This document shows positions 26,791 to 35,675 of a DNA stretch of 64,000 nucleotides, one piece after another; position 1 is the stretch's first letter, and each line of letters starts with the position of its first letter. Origin of the DNA: Pedobacter sp. UBA5917 (GTDB lineage: Bacteria; Bacteroidota; Bacteroidia; Sphingobacteriales; Sphingobacteriaceae); the NCBI RefSeq assembly GCF_002432345.1, contig NZ_DJDT01000299.1, forward strand, positions 1 through 64,000, written 5' to 3'. Under the pieces are notes generated by a model that worked only from the letters and a program-made list of their open reading frames with translations, made no database searches and was not told where the DNA came from. The translations under genes were made by a program, and so were the position numbers.

Positions 26791-27399
26791 TCACACCAAT
26801 TCCTTTACCAATTTACTGCGTATGCGACTCAGTGTTTCGAGGCGCATACCCAGATAACTGGCAATACAGCGCAACGGAACTTTTGACACATCAAAAGAAT
26901 TTAATTCCAGAAATTTTTCATAGCGACGTTCTGCAGAAGGAATACGGGCGAGTATCGATCTTTCTGATGCAGCGTGGTATTGCAATGCCAGGATTTTCCG
27001 CCCGATTACATTGGTTTCGGGATGGATAGCGTATAACTTATCAATCAAAGCACGGGGAATGGGTACGAGTTCGGAATTTTCGAGCGCCTGCAAATATTCA
27101 ATAGATGGCTGAATACTCTCATCCGGATGCTGTATAGCCCCGATAAATTCGTTTCCCAAACTAATCCAGGTAGTGATTTCTTTACCATCATCTTTGATAA
27201 AACCTCTTACCAGACTGTTTACCACAAAAAAAACATCGTCGTTATTATCAATCGGCGAAAGAATATACTTGTTCTTTTTAACCTGTATAGGCTGAACATT
27301 TTTTTCGATTTCCTGAATAAAACCCGGCGTTATCGGGCTCAAACTGCTGAAATAATTCAATACAGCATTCACTAAAAATACCTTTCGGGATTCAAGCAT
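26791..27399 (-). CDS. Crp/Fnr-family transcriptional regulator
   Basis: This 202-residue protein has an N-terminal cyclic-nucleotide-type beta-roll (residues ~20-120) and a C-terminal helix-turn-helix (PLRCIASYLGMRLETLSRIRSKL, residues ~173-195). The roll lacks the classic cAMP-contact residues and has no cysteine cluster for an Fe-S centre, so the signal is unknown. Such short regulators are common in Bacteroidota. No clear operator or target is visible next to it. Confidence 0.85.
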   Translation of the reverse strand: MLESRKVFLVNAVLNYFSSLSPITPGFIQEIEKNVQPIQVKKNKYILSPIDNNDDVFFVVNSLVRGFIKDDGKEITTWISLGNEFIGAIQHPDESIQPSIEYLQALENSELVPIPRALIDKLYAIHPETNVIGRKILALQYHAASERSILARIPSAERRYEKFLELNSFDVSKVPLRCIASYLGMRLETLSRIRSKLVKELV

Positions 27400-27498
27400 A
27401 CAATATAGGGATAGACTTTAGACCTTTAATTATAGCAAATCCAACTGAAACTTGAAAATAAAGTAGATTATTGAGACGATTGTGCTGTTAAAAACTTA

Positions 27499-27813
27499 TT
27501 AAACGGTAGTTTTCCTGATGTTTTGGAGCGTGATCTGATAAATCCAGCTAAAAATACGCAACTTTGTTGCATCATAAAGATCGAAAGATTTCCATACTTC
27601 GCAAAAGGTCTGATCCAAAATCAATTTTGCCTTTTCCTCGTCATTTACTTTCCTGATAATCGCACCATAAATGGCCGCAGCGTATTGTTTGTACAGCAAT
27701 TTGAATGCTTTGCCATCCTGATTTCTCAGCTGATCAAAAAAGATTTCCTCGTTTGATAACCAAACTTTTAGACTGGAATCCTGATCTACAATCCGGTTAA
27801 CTGGCACATTCAT
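27499..27813 (-). CDS. Orphan sigma-70 region 2 protein
   Basis: This 104-residue protein covers only region 2 of an ECF-type sigma factor: FFDQLRNQDGKAFKLLYKQYAAAIYGAIIRKV, KLILDQTFCEVWKSFDLYD and FSWIYQITLQNIRK, then it stops. The region 4 helix-turn-helix that reads the -35 element is absent, and no region 4 frame is visible in the 100 bp downstream. It could be a truncated sigma factor or a natural stand-alone region 2 protein. It is the last same-strand gene after the T9SS cassettes, 100 bp from the PorP gene. Confidence 0.75.
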   Translation of the reverse strand: MNVPVNRIVDQDSSLKVWLSNEEIFFDQLRNQDGKAFKLLYKQYAAAIYGAIIRKVNDEEKAKLILDQTFCEVWKSFDLYDATKLRIFSWIYQITLQNIRKTTV

Positions 27814-27913
27814 AATAAATTGATATTATAAACTGAACCATGGATACCGTTGATTTGTTTAGTTCACACTGATTAATCAAACAACCACACAGAGTACCCC
27901 TAAAAGTGCTAAA

Positions 27914-28894
27914 TTAAAAGTAACATTTCGGCCGCCTGCTTTTTTTGGTAACCAGGTAATAACCAACCGAAACCTCATGCGAACCGTAATCATAATTAGC
28001 CAGTTTATTTAAACTATAATCATAAGCATAACCGATACGCAGGTTCTGCCGGATAAATAATTCGCTGATAAAACCAATGGCTGCACGATCGCGCAGGTTG
28101 TTATCCAGGTTTCGCTTTGGATATATTTTAACAGAAGTACGGTAAACAGCTCCGAGCCAAAAACGTTCCTTTACCAGTAAAAAAGCATTCAGATCCAATG
28201 AAGTAGGTCCGTGCAGGTCATCTTTGATCAAAAAAGTTGGCTTAAAAACAAATTCATCATTCAATGGCAGCGCAAAACCAGAGGTTAAATAAAAATGTGG
28301 CTGCACTTTAACATTAAGCAGGCTATAATCGTTAAAAACCGACAAGGATTTAGACAAAAGATTATCGGCAGAAAAACCAATAAAAAATTTCTCATTAGAG
28401 TAATGGATGCCGGCCCGGATATCAGGCATCACTTGGCTTACATTCCCTGTTGGAATACGGCTATCGCCCTGTTCAATCGGGTCGAGCAGGTTGCCATTTA
28501 AACTGGTTTGTATTACTCCCACGCCCAGACCAAAGGCGAGGATATTTGTCTCAGTACGATCTAACTTTATGCGGTAGGCAAAATTCGCTGAGGCATTTAA
28601 AGCACTCTGCGCCCCGATTTTATCTTTGGTAATGATGGCGCCTATACCCAAACTTTCGTCATTAATGGCTTCATCAGCCGAAATAGACAGGGTTTGCGGT
28701 GCACCTTTAACGCCGGTCCATTGTGCCCGTGCGAAGGCCTGCAGATAAAGCTCCTCTTTGTAGCCGGTATATGCGGGATTGATATACATCCCGTTAAAAA
28801 CATACTGACCAAACTGCGCATTCTGTTGGGCATGAAGTTTAAAAAACGCCATGCAGACCATAAAAACAAGAACGACTTTTTTTAAGCTCATCAT
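27914..28894 (-). CDS. PorP/SprF-family outer membrane protein (cassette 2)
   Basis: A 326-residue beta-barrel protein with a signal peptide (ending LHAQ) and the family start QNAQFGQYVFNGMYINPAYTG. It ends in strands ...HEVSVGYYL and a basic tail. PorP/SprF proteins act with type IX secretion; in Flavobacterium, SprF-like proteins are needed for export or surface attachment of a neighbouring type B CTD protein. The gene lies 16 bp after exactly such a gene (28911-29855). It is highly similar to the cassette 1 copy at 32957. ATG 28891 is an equally possible start. Confidence 0.93.
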   Translation of the reverse strand: MMSLKKVVLVFMVCMAFFKLHAQQNAQFGQYVFNGMYINPAYTGYKEELYLQAFARAQWTGVKGAPQTLSISADEAINDESLGIGAIITKDKIGAQSALNASANFAYRIKLDRTETNILAFGLGVGVIQTSLNGNLLDPIEQGDSRIPTGNVSQVMPDIRAGIHYSNEKFFIGFSADNLLSKSLSVFNDYSLLNVKVQPHFYLTSGFALPLNDEFVFKPTFLIKDDLHGPTSLDLNAFLLVKERFWLGAVYRTSVKIYPKRNLDNNLRDRAAIGFISELFIRQNLRIGYAYDYSLNKLANYDYGSHEVSVGYYLVTKKSRRPKCYF

Positions 28895-28910
28895 ATCAGT
28901 TTAATTGTAT

Positions 28911-29855
28911 TTACCTAATAATGGTGATATAACCTTTATATTCAAGCCAATCGGTATTACCATTTTTCACCTTAACCACATAGAAATAAGTCCCATCACT
29001 TAATCCAGGCGCGGTCCAGTTATTGAGGTATTTGTTTGATTGATATACCGTACTTCCCCACCTATTGATTACCGTTACTTCATTAAACTCAAAAGATTCG
29101 AGGTTTTCGAGATAAAATGTATCGTTTTTCCCATCCCCATTGGGTGTAAATACATTTGGTATCCTTAAACCCGAAATCTCTTTCAAATCGGTTGAAGTAT
29201 TATTTGATAACACGGGATCATTTTCGGTTGCCGTTACAGTTGCGGTATTGCTTACCATGCCAGGTTGTTTTGCCCTTACATGCACCACAAGCTCTGCAAA
29301 TTTTCCATTGCCCAAAAGATCTATCCCCCATTGAATAGTTCTTGTAGCCGGATCGTAAATGGCAGTTCCATCTGTTGGCTGGGCCAAACTTTCGAAAATG
29401 AGGTTATCTGGTAAAACATCCTTCACTTTTACGAATGTGGCATCATCTGTACCGTTATTCCGTACATCCAGGTAGTAATCAAACACCTGGTTACTCAGTA
29501 CATTTTTGGTTTCCGAGCGCTTGGTGATGGCTACATCAGCCACAGGTGTACTGATTACCTCTACTTCTATCTCATCAGAAGATTCAGACTCGCAGTCTAA
29601 ACGGTTTATTGCGGTAACCTTATAAATTCCTGCTGTTGCGGTAACGAGTTCCTGTTTGGTCTGGCCGGGCACACGCTTCCCATCCTTGTACCAGATGTAC
29701 GAGGAAGCCCCCACCGAATTTGCGCGCAACGAAACCGCCGATCCTTTTTTGATCGTGATTTTCGGCCGCCCATTGGGTACGGTCTGGCTAAATCCTATTA
29801 TAGATGAAAATAATAGAAAAGCCATAAACAGGAAGGTATAAAACCTAAGCCTCAT
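28911..29855 (-). CDS. DUF11-type surface protein with T9SS type B sorting domain (cassette 2)
   Basis: A 314-residue exported protein. Signal peptide ends GFSQ. Residues ~30-95 form an Ig-like module (SYIWYKDGKRVPGQ), and ~105-225 a DUF11-like module (VADVAITKRSE, FDYYLDVRNNGTDDA, VSNTATVTATENDPVLSNN). The C-terminal ~80 residues are the type B sorting domain (IPNVFTPNGDGKNDTF, INRWGSTVY, DGTYFYVVKV). The T9SS should recognise the C-terminal domain and attach the protein to the cell surface, with the following PorP/SprF as partner. Confidence 0.92.
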   Translation of the reverse strand: MRLRFYTFLFMAFLLFSSIIGFSQTVPNGRPKITIKKGSAVSLRANSVGASSYIWYKDGKRVPGQTKQELVTATAGIYKVTAINRLDCESESSDEIEVEVISTPVADVAITKRSETKNVLSNQVFDYYLDVRNNGTDDATFVKVKDVLPDNLIFESLAQPTDGTAIYDPATRTIQWGIDLLGNGKFAELVVHVRAKQPGMVSNTATVTATENDPVLSNNTSTDLKEISGLRIPNVFTPNGDGKNDTFYLENLESFEFNEVTVINRWGSTVYQSNKYLNNWTAPGLSDGTYFYVVKVKNGNTDWLEYKGYITIIR

Positions 29856-29893
29856 TTACAGATTTACAAACAGGAAAAATGGATTAAACGATA

Positions 29894-30589
29894 TTAAAAA
29901 GTAACCGGGGTAGCTTTTCCAGAAATCAACGCAGGTGTAATGGTTGGTTTGGTTGGTTTAGGCGTTACCGTTACATCATGATCTACCGTTTGTGCACAAT
30001 ATTTATTGCCGTTAATTTCGTAACCTACTTTTAAGCGGTATTTTGTAGTACCCACTGTAGGCGAAACCGGTGTATAATCTTTTTGGGTTGCACCGGCAAT
30101 TGCGGTTTCGGCTGTACCAACAACAGTATACCATTGATAAGCTAAACTGGTAATGGTAGGATCTTCGGGATTGGTAATTGTTCCAATCTGGGCAATCGGT
30201 GTTTCCACACAAAAATCGGCCGCGGCAAAATTGGGCACCAATGGCTGAAGTACATAAACCGGGATTTCCTGCATGTCTGACTCGCAGGATCCTGCGGCAG
30301 TAGCTTTCGAGCTTAAATAATAAAATCCATTTTTTAAAATGGCAGCGGGAATCTGGTTCCCACCGGTTAAAGTAATTAAGTCTGGTGGTGTTGTGGTTTG
30401 TGTAGCACTGTATCTTACAATCCAGTTTTGGCCTGGGGCTGGTGCAGGCAAGGTAAGATCGGAACCTTTACAGAATAAGTTAACGCCTGTAGTGGTTGGT
30501 GTAACGGTAACCTGTGCCGAAACGCGTAAGAAGTTACATATCAGCAATAATGCGATTACGAATAAGCTCTTTTTAATTGTACTGTTCAT
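29894..30589 (-). CDS. Small exported Ig-like protein without sorting domain (cassette 2)
   Basis: A 231-residue protein with a signal peptide (ending VSAQ) and two Ig/PKD-like modules: residues ~24-115 (CKGSDLTLPAPAPGQNW) and ~115-220 (FCVETPIAQIG, YQWYTVVGTAE). It ends in a proline linker (TPKPTKPTITPAL) and a short strand, where longer surface proteins would continue into another module. No T9SS sorting domain is present. It corresponds in position, but only weakly in sequence, to 34909-35637 in cassette 1. Confidence 0.75.
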   Translation of the reverse strand: MNSTIKKSLFVIALLLICNFLRVSAQVTVTPTTTGVNLFCKGSDLTLPAPAPGQNWIVRYSATQTTTPPDLITLTGGNQIPAAILKNGFYYLSSKATAAGSCESDMQEIPVYVLQPLVPNFAAADFCVETPIAQIGTITNPEDPTITSLAYQWYTVVGTAETAIAGATQKDYTPVSPTVGTTKYRLKVGYEINGNKYCAQTVDHDVTVTPKPTKPTITPALISGKATPVTF

Positions 30590-30619
30590 GGGGAATTGTT
30601 TTTTAGTTTGTTTAATTTT

Positions 30620-32755
30620 TTAATATTGAGATGTTATGGGCAACAGCACATGTGGCGCTGCCGGTTTTGGGTTTATTTTAATTGTGAAATTGATCTGGGT
30701 ACTGCAACCATCGGCATTTTTGATGGTTAGGATACCTGAATGCGTTCCTGTTGCGGCATCAAAAGGAACCGTAAAAGGTATATTTCCAGGCGGTAAAGCC
30801 TGATTATTTATTGCTGTAAATCCGGCAGTGTTCCAACTGATGCTGTAAGTTGTTGGATTATTTAAAGGATTGTTATAACTTAATGATGAACTGGTAAAAC
30901 CTGAGCAGATTTCGGGCGCTGCCCCTAATGTTAAACCTGGAGGTGCTGCAACGGTTAAATTAAAATCGGTAGAATTTGTACAAACAGCTGGTCCATCGGG
31001 AATAGTATACCTAATTACTGTTGTTCCGGCAGCAACTCCAGTTACTTCTCCTGTACCTGCATTTACCATCGCAATAAGCGGATTGGTACTTAACCATGTG
31101 CCGCCAGGATTTACATTATTTAAAGTAGTGGAAGAACCAATACAGATTTTATTGATGCCTGTTGTTGTGCCTACAGTGGCAATCGGCTTTACCTGGATGG
31201 CAAGCGCTGCACGGCTGGCACTTACGCAGCCTGTGATTTGGTTTACCGCCTCAACATAATAAGTTGTGTTTGCAGTAAGCGCAGGTGTTGTATAAGTGGT
31301 ACCGGTTTGTTTTAAGTTCCCGCCGGTAACCGCATCGTACCATTTATAAGTGATACCCGGAAGTGGATTATCGACCGAAAGATTTACAGCTGAGCCACTG
31401 CACGAAATTACATTGGTAACCGAAACAGTTGGCAGAGGATTAACCTTTAACGTTACTTTTACCCGTTCGGAAATAGAGGAAATACAATTATTACGCCTCG
31501 ATTCTACATAATAAACGTAATCGCCAACAGGTAATACACCCAAATTATAAGAACTGCCGGTAAATAGTGGCGTGGGAGTATTTTTATCAGCGTACCATTT
31601 ATAGGTAGTACAATCCTGCAGGTTATCAATAGATAGAATAGTGCCCTGGCCCGAACATACATTACCGGCATAAAGCTGTTGCCCGTTAATCAACGGTATG
31701 GGCTTGGGGATTACCTTGGTTACATTATAAATATGGAGTTCGGCACCAATCGCCAATACACCTCCCCATGATATTTTTACACGGTCGAAAACTGCCGATA
31801 CCGGAAAAGAAACCTCATACTTAGTGGTACCAGCAATCGGTTTAACCGTTACATTACCATTATTAAAAGCGCCACCCGCTGTAGCATTTCCCAGGTAAGG
31901 CTGAATGGTGAAACCACTGAACAAGCTTAGGCCTCCGCCACCATCGTAAACAATTTTAATAGAGTCGAGCGGTTGACTTTCTTTAGCAAATATTGCTGTT
32001 ATAAATGCCTCATTGGCAGCCTGAAGCCCGGTGTTAATGGTTGCATAAGTGGCGTAAGCAGGATCAGCATCTATAGCAGCATACGGATTACTTACCGAAG
32101 CTGTAGCATTGAGAATGCCGGCACCGTTTACCCCTGCCAATACATCAATACCTTTATCACATTCGATATCCAAAGGGTTATCTTCTAAAATATAGGCTCC
32201 GTATATCTCTGCCGATACCCCCAGAGAAGCCGCTGCCGTAACCTTAATATAAACACCATTATAGGCCTGGGCAGGAGTTAAAAAAAGTTCGATTGCTCTT
32301 CCACCGCCCAATACACCTGCTATTGGATTGGAATATAATGCTGTACGCGTAGCTGCTTTGGTATTCGTATCAAAATTGGTAAAAGTTCCGATTTCGATTG
32401 TTCCTGACAGACTTAAAGCAGCTGCAGGACTGGATACTTTTACTATCACAGTTTTATTTGCAGGAATCAGACGTTTACCCAAATCGGTACCATCTGTACT
32501 AAACTCCAGAAACTGTGTAACGGATGATGTACTCAACAAACTATTGATAGAAGATGTAGAAGCTGTTGACGGATCTGAATCAGCTGCTTTTGATCCATTG
32601 GTTAGGCTGGCAGATGCTCCCAATCCCCGGATAATCTGCGAATCCTGAAAACTAGCGTATACGCGGCTTTGATTCGTACACAACTGTGCATACAAAGGCC
32701 CTGAGAGGACCAAAAACAGTCCCAAGAATAAGAATAGACAAAAAAACCGCTTCAA
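30620..32755 (-). CDS. Large exported Ig-like/BIG2 protein (cassette 2)
   Basis: A 711-residue protein with a signal peptide (ending LYAQ). The N-terminal half has two related modules (~25-195 and ~200-345) marked by AADSDPSTAST and AIDADPAYATYA. Next come Ig-like modules (CTTYKWYADKNTPTP, ITYKWYDAVTGG) and a BIG2-like module (GGTWLSTNPLIAMVNAGTGEV). A final repeat ends in NPKPAAPHVLLPITSQY. No sorting domain is present. It is a paralogue of 35676-37883 and likely a structural surface or matrix protein; function is inferred from architecture only. Confidence 0.8.
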   Translation of the reverse strand: MKRFFCLFLFLGLFLVLSGPLYAQLCTNQSRVYASFQDSQIIRGLGASASLTNGSKAADSDPSTASTSSINSLLSTSSVTQFLEFSTDGTDLGKRLIPANKTVIVKVSSPAAALSLSGTIEIGTFTNFDTNTKAATRTALYSNPIAGVLGGGRAIELFLTPAQAYNGVYIKVTAAASLGVSAEIYGAYILEDNPLDIECDKGIDVLAGVNGAGILNATASVSNPYAAIDADPAYATYATINTGLQAANEAFITAIFAKESQPLDSIKIVYDGGGGLSLFSGFTIQPYLGNATAGGAFNNGNVTVKPIAGTTKYEVSFPVSAVFDRVKISWGGVLAIGAELHIYNVTKVIPKPIPLINGQQLYAGNVCSGQGTILSIDNLQDCTTYKWYADKNTPTPLFTGSSYNLGVLPVGDYVYYVESRRNNCISSISERVKVTLKVNPLPTVSVTNVISCSGSAVNLSVDNPLPGITYKWYDAVTGGNLKQTGTTYTTPALTANTTYYVEAVNQITGCVSASRAALAIQVKPIATVGTTTGINKICIGSSTTLNNVNPGGTWLSTNPLIAMVNAGTGEVTGVAAGTTVIRYTIPDGPAVCTNSTDFNLTVAAPPGLTLGAAPEICSGFTSSSLSYNNPLNNPTTYSISWNTAGFTAINNQALPPGNIPFTVPFDAATGTHSGILTIKNADGCSTQINFTIKINPKPAAPHVLLPITSQY

Positions 32756-32956
32756 TTTGTTTGGGAGAGCAAAAATTCAGGGTTATGTTTGGTTACGTAA
32801 AAATGGAACGAACGGTTTTTCGAACATTCATTTTATTCATTTTTCAACCAACACAAAACTAATCAACGCTCATGTAATCCATGTTAAGAAAACATGCAAC
32901 CACAAACAAAAAGCAAACAAATTAGGAATATTTATACGATTTTCAGGAGACTACCG
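32756..32956 (-). promoter_or_regulatory. Cassette 2 leader with -7 box TAGTTTTG
   Basis: The 201-bp gap between the cassettes holds TAGTTTTG (minus strand, 32854-32861), a perfect TAnnTTTG match. The remaining ~95-nt 5' leader reads through AACCGTTCG and TTTTACGTAACC; the words AACCGTT and TTTTACGT also occur in the cassette 1 leader. Cassette 2 therefore probably has its own transcript. Confidence 0.6.
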
Positions 32957-33928
32957 TTAGAAGTAGCATTTAGGTCTTCTGCTTTTAGCTGTTTGCAGGT
33001 AATATCCTATTGATATTTCGTGCGAACCATAATCATAGCTACCCAATTTATTTAAACTATAATCGTAACCATAGCCAATCCTCAGGTTTTCGCGCACAAA
33101 GAATTCAGCAATTAAACCAATAGCGCTCCTCGCCCTTAAATCAGCCTGCAGATCGGGTTTTGGATAGAGCTTAACAGATGTTCTGTACACTCCGCCCAAC
33201 CAGAGCTTTTCTTTGATCATTAAAAAAGCATTCAGGTCTAACGATGTTGGTCCGTTCAGGTCATCTTTGATCAGAAACGTTGGTTTGAACATAAAATCGT
33301 TATTCACCGGAAATACCATACCCGCAGTGAGGTAAAAATGCGGTTTCGCGGTAATGCTGAGTAAATTATTATCCCTAAAAACAGGAAGATATTGCGTAAG
33401 CAGGTTATTGGCTGAAAAACCTACAAAAAATTTTTCGTTGGAGTAATGTACTCCTGCCCTTATATCGGGAACAATCCGGCTTTCGTAACCCGTAGGGATC
33501 CGGTTGTCGTTTATTTCGCTTGGGTCTAATAAGCTGCCGTTAAGCCCCATCTGCAATACGCCTAGTCCGATCCCAAATGCAAGTACATTGGTTTCGGTAC
33601 GGTCGAGTTTAATTCGGTAAGCAAAATTACCGGATAAATTGAGCGAGGTTTGCGCACCGATCTTATCTTTAGTTACCAAAAGGCCCAAACCGAGACTTTC
33701 TTCTTTAACGGCCTCATCAACAGATATAGAAAGCGTTTGCGGTGCACCCTGTATACCGGCCCACTGTGCCCTAACAAAAGCCTGCATGTAAAGTTCTTCT
33801 TTATAACCTGCATAGGCCGGATTAATATATAAACCATTGAACACATATTGCCCGAACTGTGCGTTTTGCTGGGCGAACAAACACAAACAGATTAAATTAA
33901 ATAATGCCGTTAAAATTATCTTTTTCAT
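32957..33928 (-). CDS. PorP/SprF-family outer membrane protein (cassette 1)
   Basis: This 323-residue protein has a signal peptide ending LFAQ and the same start as its paralogue (QNAQFGQYVFNGLYINPAYAG). The two copies agree over their full length, including the ending SRRPKCYF, and are by eye clearly more than half identical. It lies 22 bp after the type B CTD gene at 33951, its expected partner. It is the last gene of cassette 1. Confidence 0.93.
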   Translation of the reverse strand: MKKIILTALFNLICLCLFAQQNAQFGQYVFNGLYINPAYAGYKEELYMQAFVRAQWAGIQGAPQTLSISVDEAVKEESLGLGLLVTKDKIGAQTSLNLSGNFAYRIKLDRTETNVLAFGIGLGVLQMGLNGSLLDPSEINDNRIPTGYESRIVPDIRAGVHYSNEKFFVGFSANNLLTQYLPVFRDNNLLSITAKPHFYLTAGMVFPVNNDFMFKPTFLIKDDLNGPTSLDLNAFLMIKEKLWLGGVYRTSVKLYPKPDLQADLRARSAIGLIAEFFVRENLRIGYGYDYSLNKLGSYDYGSHEISIGYYLQTAKSRRPKCYF

Positions 33929-33950
33929 ATCCTCACCTTTTAACTTTCAT

Positions 33951-34889
33951 CTATCTGATCACGGTAACATAACCTTTAAATTCCTGCCACTGCCCATTGG
34001 TAGCTTTTACCTTAAGTATGTAGAAATACGTTCCATCTACCAGGCCGTTGGCGGTCCAATCGTTTAAATAACCATTTTTCTCATATACCGTACTCCCCCA
34101 GCGGTTAATAATGGTTAGCTGGTTTTCGATGTAACGATCGAGGCGTTCGATAGAAAAAGTTTCGTTTTTACCATCGCCGTTCGGCGTAAATACGTTCGGG
34201 ATTTTAAGTCCGGTAATTTCCTTGGTATCAACCGAGGTATTGTTCGATAGATCAGGATCGGGTTCATTGATGGTAACCGTGGCACTATTCACTACATTAC
34301 CAGGTTTCATGGCCCTAACGTTAACAACCAGCTCAACAAAACTGCCATTGGCCAACGAAGGTATGGCCCACGAAACCGTTCGGGTTTGTTCGTTATAACT
34401 TGCAGTACCTACAATGGTGGGATCAACGCTTACAAATGTCAGGTTTTCAGGAAGATCATCCTTCACCTGTACATTGGTGGCCATCCCGAGGCCATTATTG
34501 CGCACCAATAAATTATATTTAAAAACTTCGGTATTGATTACCTGTCTGTTCTCTGATCTTTTTAGGATGGAAACATCAGCTGAGATAACCGATTCCATAA
34601 TCACCTCCATTTCTTCTGAAAGATCGGAACTGCAGCCGCCAAGGCTAAAAGTAATCACGGTATATTTTCCTGCGGTGCTTACCACATAATCCTGTTGGGT
34701 AGCACCAAAAATAGCATCACCATTCCTGAACCACTGGTAAGAGGTTGCCCCTGTACCGTTGGCCCTGAGTTTAACCGTAACGCCCGGTTTGAGGTTAAGC
34801 ACATTGGGATTGTTAGATTGCGCAAAGCATGCTACCGCTGGGAGCAGCAGCACGCTAAACACAATTATCCCTAACCTGCTAAACACCAT
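33951..34889 (-). CDS. DUF11-type surface protein with T9SS type B sorting domain (cassette 1)
   Basis: A 312-residue protein with the same order as 28911-29855: signal peptide (ending CFAQ), an Ig-like module (SYQWFRNGDAIFGATQQD), a DUF11-like module (ADVSILKRSENRQV, YNLLVRNNGLGMATN, PDLSNNTSVD) and a type B sorting domain (IPNVFTPNGDGKNETF, INRWGSTVYEK, DGTYFYILKV). The sorting domains are conserved between copies more strongly than the Ig-like part. Confidence 0.92.
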   Translation of the reverse strand: MVFSRLGIIVFSVLLLPAVACFAQSNNPNVLNLKPGVTVKLRANGTGATSYQWFRNGDAIFGATQQDYVVSTAGKYTVITFSLGGCSSDLSEEMEVIMESVISADVSILKRSENRQVINTEVFKYNLLVRNNGLGMATNVQVKDDLPENLTFVSVDPTIVGTASYNEQTRTVSWAIPSLANGSFVELVVNVRAMKPGNVVNSATVTINEPDPDLSNNTSVDTKEITGLKIPNVFTPNGDGKNETFSIERLDRYIENQLTIINRWGSTVYEKNGYLNDWTANGLVDGTYFYILKVKATNGQWQEFKGYVTVIR

Positions 34890-34908
34890 GGCGGTTAAAC
34901 TTTATAAC

Positions 34909-35637
34909 TTAAGGTGCTACAGCAATTGTTGCTTTGCCTGGTTTAACAGTAACCGTAATGGCTTTTGAAGCTGTAGCGGTACAACTTGTAGAAGGCACAA
35001 TAAGCGCAGAACCAACTGCATATTTACCCTCTGCAGTAAATACATAGGCTTCTGGTGCAACTCCTGCTTTTAAAGTAAATAGTTCGTTATTGGTTCCCGA
35101 AACGGCTCCTAAGGTTGTAGGATCGCTCACCGCTACACCACCTTTGGTTGCTGTCCAGGTGTAAACCAAAGAAACGCCAGCCGGCAAAGTAAGACCTGCA
35201 TCTTTACTTGCTGTAATTACAGTAGAAGCGGTTTGATCGGTACAGTAAACACTTCCTGGGGCATTCACTGTAATGGCAGGAGGAGGAAGCTTTTCTACAA
35301 CAGTATTATCCGATGCATCACTCGGACAAAGATTTGCATCAGCCGGTATTACCTGAACGGAGTACGTGTGCGTTCCGGCAGTTAATGTGGCAGGCACATT
35401 AAAAATGGCATCTGCTGCTACATTGTAAGTTACAGGGCCTTGAGCAGTACCATCAACCGTCCAGATAATTTTATCACCGGCCACTGGTGTATATCCGGTA
35501 AATGCTGGCGTAAGTTTTACCGTACCTGTTCCGCACAGGTATACATTTGGTGTGGTTTGTGCAAATGCACCAATCGGCAATAAGAACATCAGGAATGCAA
35601 AGATCCTTAAATAGTTTTTTGTAGTTTTTTTTGTCAT
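34909..35637 (-). CDS. Small exported Ig-like protein without sorting domain (cassette 1)
   Basis: This 242-residue protein has a signal peptide (ending AFAQ) and two Ig-like modules: residues ~28-115 (VYLCGTGTVKLTPAFTGY, GTHTYSVQVIP) and ~118-235 (YCTDQTASTVITAS, LVYTWTATKGG). It ends TVTVKPGKATIAVAP, again a linker with a short strand. Compared with its positional counterpart in cassette 2 the sequence is largely different, so this is the most variable member of the cassette. Confidence 0.75.
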   Translation of the reverse strand: MTKKTTKNYLRIFAFLMFLLPIGAFAQTTPNVYLCGTGTVKLTPAFTGYTPVAGDKIIWTVDGTAQGPVTYNVAADAIFNVPATLTAGTHTYSVQVIPADANLCPSDASDNTVVEKLPPPAITVNAPGSVYCTDQTASTVITASKDAGLTLPAGVSLVYTWTATKGGVAVSDPTTLGAVSGTNNELFTLKAGVAPEAYVFTAEGKYAVGSALIVPSTSCTATASKAITVTVKPGKATIAVAP

Positions 35638-35675
35638 GGCTTTAATTTGTTAGGGATGAATGATTTATTTCTTTT

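Noticed and set aside
26600..26794. A 64-codon minus-strand frame after the Crp/Fnr gene
   Set aside because: Most of it lies in repeat copy 3; open frames inside this palindromic repeat appear in several copies and are not genes.
28911..30620. A frameshifted single long Ig protein in cassette 2
   Set aside because: Each of the frames starts with a full signal peptide and the gaps contain stops in all relevant frames; the same split occurs in cassette 1, so the separation is real.
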